From Flavobacterium psychrophilum (lineage in GTDB: Bacteria > Bacteroidota > Bacteroidia > Flavobacteriales > Flavobacteriaceae), in contig CAMAWT010000016.1 in the NCBI GenBank assembly GCA_945862065.1, forward strand, positions 1 to 64,000: a stretch of 64,000 bases of DNA, in the 5' to 3' direction. A program made the translations under genes and the position numbers. Under the pieces are notes generated by a model that was not told the origin of the DNA, did no database searches, and saw only the letters and a program-made list of their open reading frames with translations. Below are positions 1 to 8,058 of the stretch, piece after piece (positions within the stretch are counted from its first letter, which is position 1; every line of letters starts with the position of its first letter).

Positions 1-2306
1 CTTGAATACATAGTATCTGAAGCGCCATCTGTTATTACATTCACACTCTTGTTACTCAAGTTCTCTTTCAGCAAATCAGCGTTTGTTCTATTTGCAATTT
101 CTGTAGCTAAACCAGTTGTAACTGTTGAAACATTATTAGTTAATGTAGCATCTGCTGAAGATCTCGTTGAAATTTCAGAATTTAAATTCGTAGTTAAAGT
201 ACCCTCGGCTCCTGTAGCTCTTGTAACTTCTGTAGCTAAGTCAGTTGTTAAAACTCCTTCAGCGTTGGTAGCTCTAGTTACTTCATTCACTAAAGCGGCG
301 TTGGTTGCATTGGATGCAGCATCAACGTATGTTTTGGTTGCTTTCTCTGTTGGGAATTTAATATCAGAATTTGATATAAATGTTCCGTCTGTACTTTTGT
401 TAACAGTATCTTCTTTTGTATTTTCTGCAGCAATAGCACGAGTTGTTTCTGCAGTTAAGTTAGAGGCAACTAAATTTTCTGCAGTTGTAGCTCTTGTAAT
501 CTCACCAGCTAAACCATTTGCATTTGCTACTTCAGCAGCAGTTGCTCTAACAGTTTCTGCTGTTACACTTGCAGTTAAAGCCGTGTCAGCATTTGCTCTT
601 GTAGTTGCTTCAGCAGTTACACTTGCAGCTAATGTGTTATCAGCATTAGCTCTTGTAGTTGCTTCAGCAGCTAAATCGGTTGTTAAAACTCCTTCAGCGT
701 TGGTAGCTCTTGTTACTTCATTCGCTAAAGCGGCGTTGGTTGCATTGGATGCCGTATCAACGTAAGTTTTGGTCGCTTTCTCTGTTGGGAATTTAATATC
801 AGAATTTGATATAAATGTTCCGTCTGTACTTTTGTTAATAGTATCTTCTTTTGTGTTTTCTGCAGCAATGGCACGAGTTGTTTCTGCGGTTAAGTTAGAG
901 GCAATCGTGTTTTCAATTCCTGTTGCACGGTTAATTTCAGCAGCTAATCCAGTGTTTAATGCTGTATCGGCGTTTGCTCGTGTTAAAGCCTCAGTAGCTA
1001 TGTCAGAAGCTAAAGTTGCATCGGCAGCAGCTCTAGTTGCAGCTTCTGCCGCTAAAGCGTTTGCTGATGAAACTGTACTATCATCAACATAGGTTTTAAC
1101 TGCTTTTGCACTTGGATATTTTACATCAGAAGTTCCGTCTGCAACGATACTGGTAGTTTTATTAATAAGATTTTCTTTAGTAGATTCAGCAGCAATAGCT
1201 CTGTTTACTTCTATAGCTAAATTATTAGTTAAAATACCTTCAGCATTGGTTGCACGTATAACCTCATTATTTAAATTTGAGGTTAAAGTTGCATCTGCTG
1301 CAGCTCTAGTTGTAGATTCAGTTAATAAATTTGCTGCAATTGCATTTTCAGCATTTGTTGCACGTGTTACCTCAGCTGCCAAAGCATTAGCACCTGCAGT
1401 AATATTTGTATCTACGTAAGTTTTAACGGATCTTACTGTTGGGTATTTTACATCAGAATTTCCATCAATTACAACACTTGAACTTTTGTTGACTAAATCT
1501 TCTTTGGTAGCTTCAGCAGCAACAGCTCTTGAGATTTCAGTATTTAAATTGGTCGCAATTGTGGCTTCAGCAGCAGTAGCTCTGGCAACCTCAGCAGCCA
1601 AAGCAGCAGAACCAATTGCATTATTTACATCAACATAAGCTTTAACAGATTTTACAGTAGGATATTTTATGTCAGAATCACCATCTACAGTTACATCGGA
1701 ACTTTTATTTGATAATGCTTCTTTAAGATCCAAAGCAGCTTGGGTTGCAATACTTATTGGTTTGTTTAAATCGCTTGTATTATCAACGTTCTCTAGGCCT
1801 AAATTAGTTTTGGCACCTAGAACAGTTGTTGCATTTGTCCCTCCATTTTCGATAGGAACAACTCCGGTTACGTTTTCAGCACTTCTAGCAGAAAATGCAA
1901 AAGGCACTGTTTCGAAATCTTGGAAACTTATTTCAACAAAATTACTACACTGGTTATTTATATCTAATGCTACTTTCAAGCTTTTTTTATCTACAGTCCA
2001 AAAGATATTTGAAAAAGAAGAGGCATAACCTCCTACTTGATCACCAGATCCTATAACGACATTAACCATACCAAATTCATCTGTATTGGTATTGATGGTT
2101 TCTTGATATTCAGTTTGAGTAAGTTCATCTATGATAGAAAACTGCAAACAAATGTTTCTGTTGGCCATTGGTGCAGTAGCATTGTTAACCCCTGGAACAA
2201 CATCTCCATTTGGATTATAAATGATTGCTTGATAATTTATTCCATTAGTTTGAGAATAAAATACTGTAGAAACAAATAAAAATAAGAGTAATGTAATCTT
2301 TTTCAT
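1..2306 (-). CDS. Large secreted repeat protein with tail-fibre-like segments (3' end beyond window)
   Basis: The reading frame starts at 2306 and stays open for 768 codons to the left edge, so the C-terminus is missing. Residues 1-19 are a signal peptide (MKKITLLLFLFVSTVFYSQ). A globular N-terminal domain of about 140 residues follows, then a stretch resembling phage tail fibres (IENGGTNATT, NLGLENVDNTSDLNKP). The rest consists of Ala/Thr/Glu-rich segments (ATRANADTAL-like) separated by a recurring block of the form KExxxNKS..SDxKYPTxKxVKxYVD. Five full blocks and the start of a sixth are visible. The composition suggests a long trimeric or fibrous surface protein; this is inference. It is 12 bp downstream of the beta-barrel gene and probably cotranscribed with it. 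The true C-terminal domain cannot be seen. Confidence 0.85.
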   Translation of the reverse strand, partial: MKKITLLLFLFVSTVFYSQTNGINYQAIIYNPNGDVVPGVNNATAPMANRNICLQFSIIDELTQTEYQETINTNTDEFGMVNVVIGSGDQVGGYASSFSNIFWTVDKKSLKVALDINNQCSNFVEISFQDFETVPFAFSARSAENVTGVVPIENGGTNATTVLGAKTNLGLENVDNTSDLNKPISIATQAALDLKEALSNKSSDVTVDGDSDIKYPTVKSVKAYVDVNNAIGSAALAAEVARATAAEATIATNLNTEISRAVAAEATKEDLVNKSSSVVIDGNSDVKYPTVRSVKTYVDTNITAGANALAAEVTRATNAENAIAANLLTESTTRAAADATLTSNLNNEVIRATNAEGILTNNLAIEVNRAIAAESTKENLINKTTSIVADGTSDVKYPSAKAVKTYVDDSTVSSANALAAEAATRAAADATLASDIATEALTRANADTALNTGLAAEINRATGIENTIASNLTAETTRAIAAENTKEDTINKSTDGTFISNSDIKFPTEKATKTYVDTASNATNAALANEVTRATNAEGVLTTDLAAEATTRANADNTLAASVTAEATTRANADTALTASVTAETVRATAAEVANANGLAGEITRATTAENLVASNLTAETTRAIAAENTKEDTVNKSTDGTFISNSDIKFPTEKATKTYVDAASNATNAALVNEVTRATNAEGVLTTDLATEVTRATGAEGTLTTNLNSEISTRSSADATLTNNVSTVTTGLATEIANRTNADLLKENLSNKSVNVITDGASDTMYS
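244..902 (-). repeat. Long in-frame direct repeat inside the repeat-protein gene (435-bp offset)
   Basis: Bases from about 244 to 468 recur almost unchanged from about 679 to 903. The offset is 435 bp, which equals 145 codons, so the duplication keeps the reading frame. The two copies encode nearly the same protein block (KEDT.NKSTDGTFISNSD). The low divergence points to recent duplication or gene conversion compared with the other, more diverged blocks of the same gene. Confidence 0.8.
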
Positions 2307-2318
2307 AACGTGCAATTA

Positions 2319-2939
2319 TTATTTTTTGTTGATATTAAAATGAATACCAAAAAGTATTTGATTAGTACTTGTAGTCAATTTTTCTGAAGAAATATTAAAA
2401 AGGATTAAACTTTTGGATAAACCATATCCAAAACTTAAATAACCCAACTCTTTAACTTTGTATTTTAAATGAAGTCCTGTATATGGAACAAAGACTAATC
2501 CTGAAAATTCATCTTTACTTACTAAATCATAGATAGCTCCATTAGATTCTTGTTTTCCATAAATAATAGTAGAAAGATTTACTCCTGCTTTAAAAAACAA
2601 TTTGAAATTTTTTGATAACGGAACTGATAAATCTAATGAATTATTCACGCCAATATATTTGGTAGTCCATTTATATGAGTTGGCATTGTTTCCGGCAATA
2701 GCGTTATAATCGTTTAAATTAATACCAACTGTGTGAGAAAAACGTTTGTTTTTTAATGGCCTGGTATATCCCATTTCAAAATTTGAACCTATTCCGGCCA
2801 ATAATGGTGTGGACATACTTCCTTGATCGCTACTATATGTATATTTAGTAATATTTGTTCCAGTCAAAAAGTAAACCTCTTGTGAGTAGGAATTTGAAAA
2901 TGCAAAAAAAGCAATTAGCAATAAGTAAATTTTTCTCAT
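2319..2939 (-). CDS. Predicted outer-membrane beta-barrel protein
   Basis: The 206-residue product has a signal peptide (residues 1-19, ending NSYSQ). The remainder alternates short hydrophobic/aromatic strands with polar turns, as in small outer-membrane barrels, and the C-terminus ends in a strand (QILFGIHFNINKK). No catalytic motif was seen. Its start overlaps the stop of the upstream T9SS-sorted protein gene by 4 bp (ATGA), and the repeat-protein gene follows after 12 bp, so the three genes look like one operon. A porin or an anchor for the neighbouring surface proteins is possible. The barrel assignment rests on pattern alone. Confidence 0.7.
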   Translation of the reverse strand: MRKIYLLLIAFFAFSNSYSQEVYFLTGTNITKYTYSSDQGSMSTPLLAGIGSNFEMGYTRPLKNKRFSHTVGINLNDYNAIAGNNANSYKWTTKYIGVNNSLDLSVPLSKNFKLFFKAGVNLSTIIYGKQESNGAIYDLVSKDEFSGLVFVPYTGLHLKYKVKELGYLSFGYGLSKSLILFNISSEKLTTSTNQILFGIHFNINKK

Positions 2940-3445
2940 TTTGTTTTTAATAAATTAGTAGAATAGGTGAAATTTTTGGCCGTTAATTTTGCAATGTATT
3001 CTCCGTTTGCAAAGAATATTAAATTGTCAATTGTAACGGTATTGTTAATAGGGTATTTATCTGTGCTGTAAACCAATCTTCCCAAAAGATCAAATAATTT
3101 TATATTGACTGATCCTTCAACAAATGAAGAAAATTTGAAGTTGACTTTATCTATAAAAGGATTTGGATAAGTAGTTGTGATAATTTTTATTCCTGGAATT
3201 TCAACTGGACTTATTTTACCACTTTGTAAAAATCCTTGACCAACATACATGTTGGAACCAGAAAAATTACCAATGACACTTTGTTGACCAACAGTTTGTC
3301 TTGTAGAAACTCCATTTGTAGTTCGCATGTTGGTTCCTAATGAACTAATCATTTGATGGTGTAATTTTTGAGAATAACAAGAAATTGAAATTAGTAAAAG
3401 TAAAATTGTTTTCACTTGCTGTTTATTTTTTGAATTTTTATACAA
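2936..3445 (-). CDS. T9SS type A sorting-domain protein, small
   Basis: The 169-residue product has an N-terminal signal sequence ending near SCYSQ. A short middle segment follows (around residues 27-85, Gly/Ser/Gln rich), and then a C-terminal type IX secretion sorting domain. The sorting domain is recognised by YPNPF near residue 115, the strand pattern IKLFDLLGRLVYS, and a GEYIAKLTAKN-like motif before the C-terminal Lys. Such proteins are moved across the outer membrane by the T9SS and attached to the cell surface or released. It is the first gene of the three-gene cluster ending at the left edge. What the short mature part does is unknown. Confidence 0.85.
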   Translation of the reverse strand: MYKNSKNKQQVKTILLLLISISCYSQKLHHQMISSLGTNMRTTNGVSTRQTVGQQSVIGNFSGSNMYVGQGFLQSGKISPVEIPGIKIITTTYPNPFIDKVNFKFSSFVEGSVNIKLFDLLGRLVYSTDKYPINNTVTIDNLIFFANGEYIAKLTAKNFTYSTNLLKTK

Positions 3446-3630
3446 TTCTACATAAGATAAATAATATTACAAAACAGAAAAAATGAAAATGGCCTTTTTA
3501 AGCGTTATTAGTAATGACTTTTAAGTTTTTAGTAAATATTTTTTTTGAAATCAAAAATAAATATGAGGAATTCCTATAAAAAATTTTGCAGAAAAAAAAC
3601 TTAAAAAAAATAGTACAATAAAATTTTATT

Positions 3631-3638
3631 TACATTTG
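3631..3638 (+). promoter_or_regulatory. Bacteroidota -7 box (TACATTTG)
   Basis: TACATTTG matches the TAnnTTTG consensus used by the Bacteroidota primary sigma factor. It lies about 107 bp before the AraC-type gene start at 3745. I see no good -33 TTG at the expected distance, so the assignment is tentative. The rest of 3446-3744 is AT-rich and shows nothing else recognisable. Confidence 0.45.
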
Positions 3639-3744
3639 CATTTACTAAAAACTAAAAAAAAGCACATTTTTTATAAAAAAAGGATACAATTATTTAAAAT
3701 CAGAACAGATTTAAATTCACATTATCTATTCAAAAAAACATATT

Positions 3745-4908
3745 ATGATAACCAATTTACTTTTGATTTTTACTGGACTTTTAGGAATCGTAATTTTAAT
3801 TATAATTCTTTCGAGTCAAAAATCTAACAAAATTGTAAACTTCAATTTGAGTTTAATTATTTTATGTGTTTCTTCAAGATTTATGCTAATTAGTATTGCT
3901 GGAATTTCAAAAAATAAAATGCTCGAAGATATTATTGTTTATTATAACATTCTATTTATTTTTTTTGTGCCCATTTACTATTTATATTTCAAAAACTTGA
4001 TAAAAAATCAACACGCTTTTATGATGAAGGATTTGTTACATTATTTTCCATCAATCTTTTTTGTAATTGCCCTTAAATTTTCGATTTTAGAAAAAATATG
4101 TAACTGCGAAATCAAATTTATATACTTTTATGTTTTTTTTCTGATTTATTATTTGATTTATGATATCGTAATAATCATTAAACTAAAGAACTTTGTATGG
4201 AATAAAAAGGCAACCTTACAAATTGCCGTGAAACAAAACGAGTTGATTCGAAAATGGACTATTTATTTATACATAGCAAAAACATTAATTTTTATTAGAA
4301 CTTTTGTTTCTGTTTTTTTTGAAATGAATTCTGATTTAAAATTATTTGGTATTTATGGTATTTGGATAGGCTCAATAATATGGGTGTTACTTTTTATAAA
4401 AATTCTATCCTCACCTGAAATACTTTATGGCTATTCGTATTTAGTGACTAAAAGCAACGAAAAGAATACGAAGCACCAAAACATATCGCAATGGGTTGTC
4501 CAATCCAAAATAGCTTTAACCACTGTTCAAGATAAACAATTAAAAGAAAAAATAAATCCGAATATTGAAAATTATATTTTAAAAATAGATGCCTTAATTT
4601 TAAAGAATAAATGTTTTAGAAGTGCTGATTTTTCAATGAAAGAATTATCAAAAGAGTTGAAAATTCCGAAAAGTCATTTACACTACGTATTTAAATACCA
4701 TTCAAAAATATCCTTTAAAGATTTCAGAAAAATTGCAAGAATTCAAGATGCATTAGATTTAATCGAAAATGGTTATTTGGCTGCAAATACGCTAGAATCT
4801 TTATCCAAATTGGTCGGATTTACATCCTACAATCCTTTTTTTACAAGTTTTAAAGACGTGGTAGGAAAATCTCCACAGGAATATTTACTTACTGTAAATC
4901 AAGATTAA
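3745..4908 (+). CDS. AraC-family regulator with membrane-embedded N-terminus
   Basis: The 387-residue product has six or seven hydrophobic segments in residues 1-220 and an AraC/XylS-type DNA-binding domain at about residues 285-385. The second helix-turn-helix is recognised by LSKLVGFTSYNPFFTSFKDVVGKSPQEY. This architecture is common in Flavobacteriia, where the membrane part probably senses an envelope or small-molecule signal and the cytoplasmic domain regulates genes. The ATG at 3745 gives a membrane segment immediately. Nothing nearby shows which genes it controls; the DUF1508 gene follows after 170 bp in the same direction. Confidence 0.85.
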   Translation: MITNLLLIFTGLLGIVILIIILSSQKSNKIVNFNLSLIILCVSSRFMLISIAGISKNKMLEDIIVYYNILFIFFVPIYYLYFKNLIKNQHAFMMKDLLHYFPSIFFVIALKFSILEKICNCEIKFIYFYVFFLIYYLIYDIVIIIKLKNFVWNKKATLQIAVKQNELIRKWTIYLYIAKTLIFIRTFVSVFFEMNSDLKLFGIYGIWIGSIIWVLLFIKILSSPEILYGYSYLVTKSNEKNTKHQNISQWVVQSKIALTTVQDKQLKEKINPNIENYILKIDALILKNKCFRSADFSMKELSKELKIPKSHLHYVFKYHSKISFKDFRKIARIQDALDLIENGYLAANTLESLSKLVGFTSYNPFFTSFKDVVGKSPQEYLLTVNQD

Positions 4909-4937
4909 AAAATCAAATTAAACATTGCTCATTATTT

Positions 4938-4986
4938 TTGACACAGATTTCAAAGATTTAATCCGTAATAATCGGCATATTAAAAT
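4938..4986. repeat. Degenerate copy of a dispersed ATCCG-rich repeat
   Basis: The stretch reads ACACAGATTTCAAAGATTTAATCCG followed by TAATAATCGG. A related stretch at about 20469-20513 contains GATTTATCGG, ATTATCACGG and ATTAATCC. Both resemble the low-complexity intergenic repeats often seen in flavobacterial genomes. This copy is decayed and lies between the AraC-type and DUF1508 genes. Confidence 0.35.
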
Positions 4987-5094
4987 TAGATTAAAAATAT
5001 TAATTGGACAACAATGATTTAATTGTAGTTTTGAAATTTAATTTCAATTTTAATTACAATTTTTAATTAACCAAAATCTTTAATGTATTCATTT

Positions 5095-5460
5095 ATGGGA
5101 ACTTTTGTAATCAGTCAAAGAAATAACGGTTTTTATAAATATGAATTCACTTCTAGAAAAGGAAAAGCTATTTTTATAAGTAATGATTTTGAACTTCGAT
5201 TTGAATGCGAGGAACATATAAAATATGTAAAAGAAAAAATGGATTCGATTTTTTTTATGAAATTTAAATCCAAAAACGGAAAACTTTATTTCAAAATGAT
5301 TTTGGAAGAAAATGAAATAGCCGTTAGTAGAAAATATACTACCCAATTATTAATGGAAAAAGGTATAAATGAAATTACTAGAACATTTGCATTATCTGAA
5401 GTTCTAGATTTTTCTTCTCAAGATTTTGTTTTTCCATCAGCGTCAGATTTATTTGAGTAA
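5095..5460 (+). CDS. DUF1508 (YegP-like) family protein
   Basis: The 121-residue product starts GTFVISQRNNGFYKYEF, followed by SRKGKAIFISNDFEL, the typical strand pattern of the DUF1508/YegP fold, in which a small sheet carries Ser/Asn-rich turns. A second, weaker unit follows (KFKSKNGKLYFKMILEEN) with the flavobacterial tail ILDFS-like SEVLDFSSQDFVFP. Family members usually begin M-G-x-F, so I chose the ATG at 5095 over an in-frame ATG at 5083 that adds four residues. The biochemical role of the family is not established. The gene stands alone and is followed by a terminator-like hairpin. Confidence 0.8.
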   Translation: MGTFVISQRNNGFYKYEFTSRKGKAIFISNDFELRFECEEHIKYVKEKMDSIFFMKFKSKNGKLYFKMILEENEIAVSRKYTTQLLMEKGINEITRTFALSEVLDFSSQDFVFPSASDLFE

Positions 5461-5475
5461 AAACAAATAAGCACA

Positions 5476-5514
5476 AAAAAAAGCCCTGCAATGCAGAGCT
5501 TCATTTTTTTCTAA
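5476..5514. terminator. Hairpin between converging genes
   Basis: AGCCCTGCA and TGCAGAGCT form a stem with one mismatch and almost no loop, flanked by A-rich sequence on the left and TTTTTTT on the right. It sits between the DUF1508 gene (+) and the small lipoprotein gene (-) and could end both transcripts. Confidence 0.65.
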
Positions 5515-5531
5515 TCAGAAACCAGTTCTAA

Positions 5532-5717
5532 TTATTTTTTTGCAGTTGTGTCAACAGCATTTGTGTCAACAGCGTTTGTGTCAACAGCATTTGTGTCAAC
5601 AGCTGGAGTTTCAACAACAGTTGTGTCTTCTCCACCTTCTGCAGGAGCTGCAGCTTTGTTACAAGATACTACAGTTAATGCAGCAACGAAAGCTAAACTT
5701 AAAAATACTTTTTTCAT
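5532..5717 (-). CDS. Small lipoprotein with VDTNA repeats
   Basis: The 61-residue product has a lipoprotein signal peptide with lipobox VVSC (Cys19), so the mature part is lipidated and about 43 residues long. The C-terminus is a low-complexity tail with four VDT units, three of them in the form VDTNA. The underlying 15-bp DNA unit is repeated nearly perfectly at 5547-5606. A good promoter lies at 5755-5783. No function is known. Proteins of this kind are abundant small envelope lipoproteins in Bacteroidota. Confidence 0.8.
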   Translation of the reverse strand: MKKVFLSLAFVAALTVVSCNKAAAPAEGGEDTTVVETPAVDTNAVDTNAVDTNAVDTTAKK

Positions 5718-5754
5718 CTTAATTAAATATAAAAGGTTAATTATTAATTCGGAG

Positions 5755-5783
5755 CAAAGATATAAATTTTTTTATTTTAACAA
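5755..5783 (-). promoter_or_regulatory. Promoter of the small lipoprotein gene
   Basis: On the minus strand TATCTTTG (5762-5755) matches the -7 consensus TAnnTTTG, and TTG (5783-5781) lies 18 bp upstream, within the usual 17-23 bp spacing for the -33 element. The start codon is about 38 bp downstream. Confidence 0.65.
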
Positions 5784-5873
5784 ATAATTATTTAAACTTT
5801 TTTTAATTTTTTCTCTTTGTAATCCGCAAATACTGTAACAAATTTCGTGCCAAACCAAAAACTGTTATGATTT

Positions 5874-8021
5874 TTATTTTTTCTTAGCTGGTTGTATGAT
5901 TTTCAATTCATTAATTAAATTTTGTGCCCCGGCAAACTTATCAATGATAAATAATATGTAACGGGTATCAACCATTATGTTTCTACAAATCTCTGGCGAA
6001 TAGTAAATATCGCTCATAGTACCTTCCCAAACCCTATCAAAGTTCAGTCCAACTAGATTTCCTTTGGCATCCAATGCTGGGCTTCCAGAATTACCTCCTG
6101 TTGTGTGGTTTGTGGCGATGAAACACACGGGCATCTTGCCGTTTTTACCATACATGCCATAATTTTTTGTATTGTATAAATCGACCAATTTTGAAGGTAC
6201 ATCAAATTCATAATCGCCTGGAATAAATTTTTCAATAACACCATCCAAATAGGTATATGGCTCATATACAACCGCATCATTTGGTTTATAACCTTTTACT
6301 TTACCGTATGTAATTCTTAAAGTACTGTTTGCATCTGGAAAAATTCGTGCCAATTTCGGACTTAATTCTAAAATGGCTTTCATATACGTTCTTTGTGTAG
6401 CTGTGTTTTTTAAATTGATTTCGTCAAATTTTGGCGCTACATTTTTCAAATAGGCTTCAGCTATCATTTTTACTAATTGATACCCTTTATCAGCATTCAT
6501 TTTTTCAATCACCGTTATAGTATCGCCTTCAAGCAACGATTTAAAACTATCTAAATTAGTTAGTTTTGAAGTTTCAAAAACTTCATAGGTAAGTTTAGAA
6601 ATATCAGTATCTAATAATGATTGCGGCAAAAACTGTTTTGGTGATTTGGTTGCATACAAAAACATCAATTGTTCAAACACAGCTTTATCTACCTCTTTAT
6701 TAAAATCCTTATAGAAATCAGCAATCCCGTTTGATAAATTATTTTTTCTATCTGTAAAAGCTTGTTCGCCTTTTGAATTCAATAGTTGTTCTAGTTGAAA
6801 TAATTTGTATCCAACAGAAAGTATTTCGGTATTTCGCAAAACCACTTCCGTAAAATAATCTCTGGCTAAAGCATACTCTTTAATTTCAGTATAATTTTTA
6901 TCAAAATCCGACAACAAATTTCCGTATTCTGCTTGTTTACCAGCTTTTACTACTTTTTGTTGAAAATCTACTTCAAATTTTCTTTTTACTTCAACTGCAT
7001 TTGATTTTTTCAATCCTTTTGTTTCTCCAATCCATTTTTTCCAATAGTTGGCAACACTTGCATATTTCGAGGCATATTGAATTTTTATCGCTTGGTCTTT
7101 TCTCATAAAACGATCTTGTGCTTTCAAAGCGGCATCTCTTACTTCTATTTTTGCAGGATTTAAAGTAGAAACGATTTGTTCTACAGCAATGGATGGCAAA
7201 TATTCTTGCGTTTTTCCAGGATATCCCAATACCATAGTAAAATCATTTTCTTTCAATCCTTCAATTGATATTGGGAAGAAATGTTTTGGTTTGTATGGTA
7301 CGTTTTCTGTAGAATATTCAGCAGGACGGTTGTTTTTGTCAGCATAAATTCTAAACAACGAAAAATCTCCCGTGTGTCGTGGCCAAACCCAATTATCTGT
7401 ATCTGAACCAAACTTTCCAATAGAACTTGGTGGTGCACCCACAAAACGGATGTCTTTAAAGGTTTCGGTTACAAATAATAAGTATTGATTGCCATCAAAA
7501 AAAGTTCTGATTTTATTTTCTTGCCAACTTTCTTTAGGCAATGAAATACTTAAAGCATTGATATTTGCTTGAATTTTTTTCTGTTTTTCAGCTTCACTGT
7601 TTAATAAATTTACCCCATCAAGAACTTTTAAAGTTACATCTTCAATGCGCACCACAAACATTACTACCATTCCTTTGTTTGGTAATTCTTCGTCCATTTT
7701 ATAGGCCCAAAATCCATCTTTTAGGTAATCGTGTTCTACCGTTGAGTGGTTTTGAATGGCATCAAATCCGCAGTGATGATTGGTTAATAATAGTCCTTTG
7801 TCTGAAATCATTTCAGCGGTGCAACCTCCGTCAAATTGAGGCACGGCATCTTTCAAGCTCGATTTGTTTACAGAATAAATATCCTCGGCAGATATTTTCA
7901 TTCCTAAATTTTTCATTTCCGTTTCGTTCATTCCTTTTAATAAAGAAGGAATCCACATGCCGCCTTGTTGGGCTTGGGATTGAACAAAAAATAAGATAAG
8001 TAGTAATTTAATGTATTTCAT
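5874..8021 (-). CDS. S46 family dipeptidyl-peptidase, DPP11 type (Asp/Glu-specific)
   Basis: The 715-residue product has a signal peptide (residues 1-18) and the full length of S46 dipeptidyl peptidases. The catalytic His lies in TNHHCG (about residue 83) and the catalytic Ser is Ser645 in GGNSGSP. Arg663 in NFDR is exactly 18 residues after that Ser. In the family, Arg at this S1 position marks DPP11, which removes dipeptides with acidic second residues, while DPP7 has Gly. It acts in the periplasm or at the cell surface to supply dipeptides from protein. Motifs and length are intact. The gene is monocistronic, with 37 bp to the waaA stop. Confidence 0.93.
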   Translation of the reverse strand: MKYIKLLLILFFVQSQAQQGGMWIPSLLKGMNETEMKNLGMKISAEDIYSVNKSSLKDAVPQFDGGCTAEMISDKGLLLTNHHCGFDAIQNHSTVEHDYLKDGFWAYKMDEELPNKGMVVMFVVRIEDVTLKVLDGVNLLNSEAEKQKKIQANINALSISLPKESWQENKIRTFFDGNQYLLFVTETFKDIRFVGAPPSSIGKFGSDTDNWVWPRHTGDFSLFRIYADKNNRPAEYSTENVPYKPKHFFPISIEGLKENDFTMVLGYPGKTQEYLPSIAVEQIVSTLNPAKIEVRDAALKAQDRFMRKDQAIKIQYASKYASVANYWKKWIGETKGLKKSNAVEVKRKFEVDFQQKVVKAGKQAEYGNLLSDFDKNYTEIKEYALARDYFTEVVLRNTEILSVGYKLFQLEQLLNSKGEQAFTDRKNNLSNGIADFYKDFNKEVDKAVFEQLMFLYATKSPKQFLPQSLLDTDISKLTYEVFETSKLTNLDSFKSLLEGDTITVIEKMNADKGYQLVKMIAEAYLKNVAPKFDEINLKNTATQRTYMKAILELSPKLARIFPDANSTLRITYGKVKGYKPNDAVVYEPYTYLDGVIEKFIPGDYEFDVPSKLVDLYNTKNYGMYGKNGKMPVCFIATNHTTGGNSGSPALDAKGNLVGLNFDRVWEGTMSDIYYSPEICRNIMVDTRYILFIIDKFAGAQNLINELKIIQPAKKK

Positions 8022-8058
8022 GTAGGGTAAAGTTTGATTGTTTTTATTTAGTGTAAAA

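Noticed and set aside
49..2279. Several plus-strand open frames of 80-238 codons at the left edge
   Set aside because: They are antisense shadows of the minus-strand repeat protein, whose frame is open throughout from 2306 and has a signal peptide and clear protein repeats.
5540..5787. Plus-strand frames rich in Gln/Leu or Ser/Thr/Val repeats over the small lipoprotein
   Set aside because: They read the 15-bp tandem repeat in the wrong strand; the minus-strand frame has a lipobox and a good promoter.
7565..7999. 144-codon plus-strand frame inside the S46 peptidase gene
   Set aside because: Antisense to a well supported enzyme; no domain or promoter.
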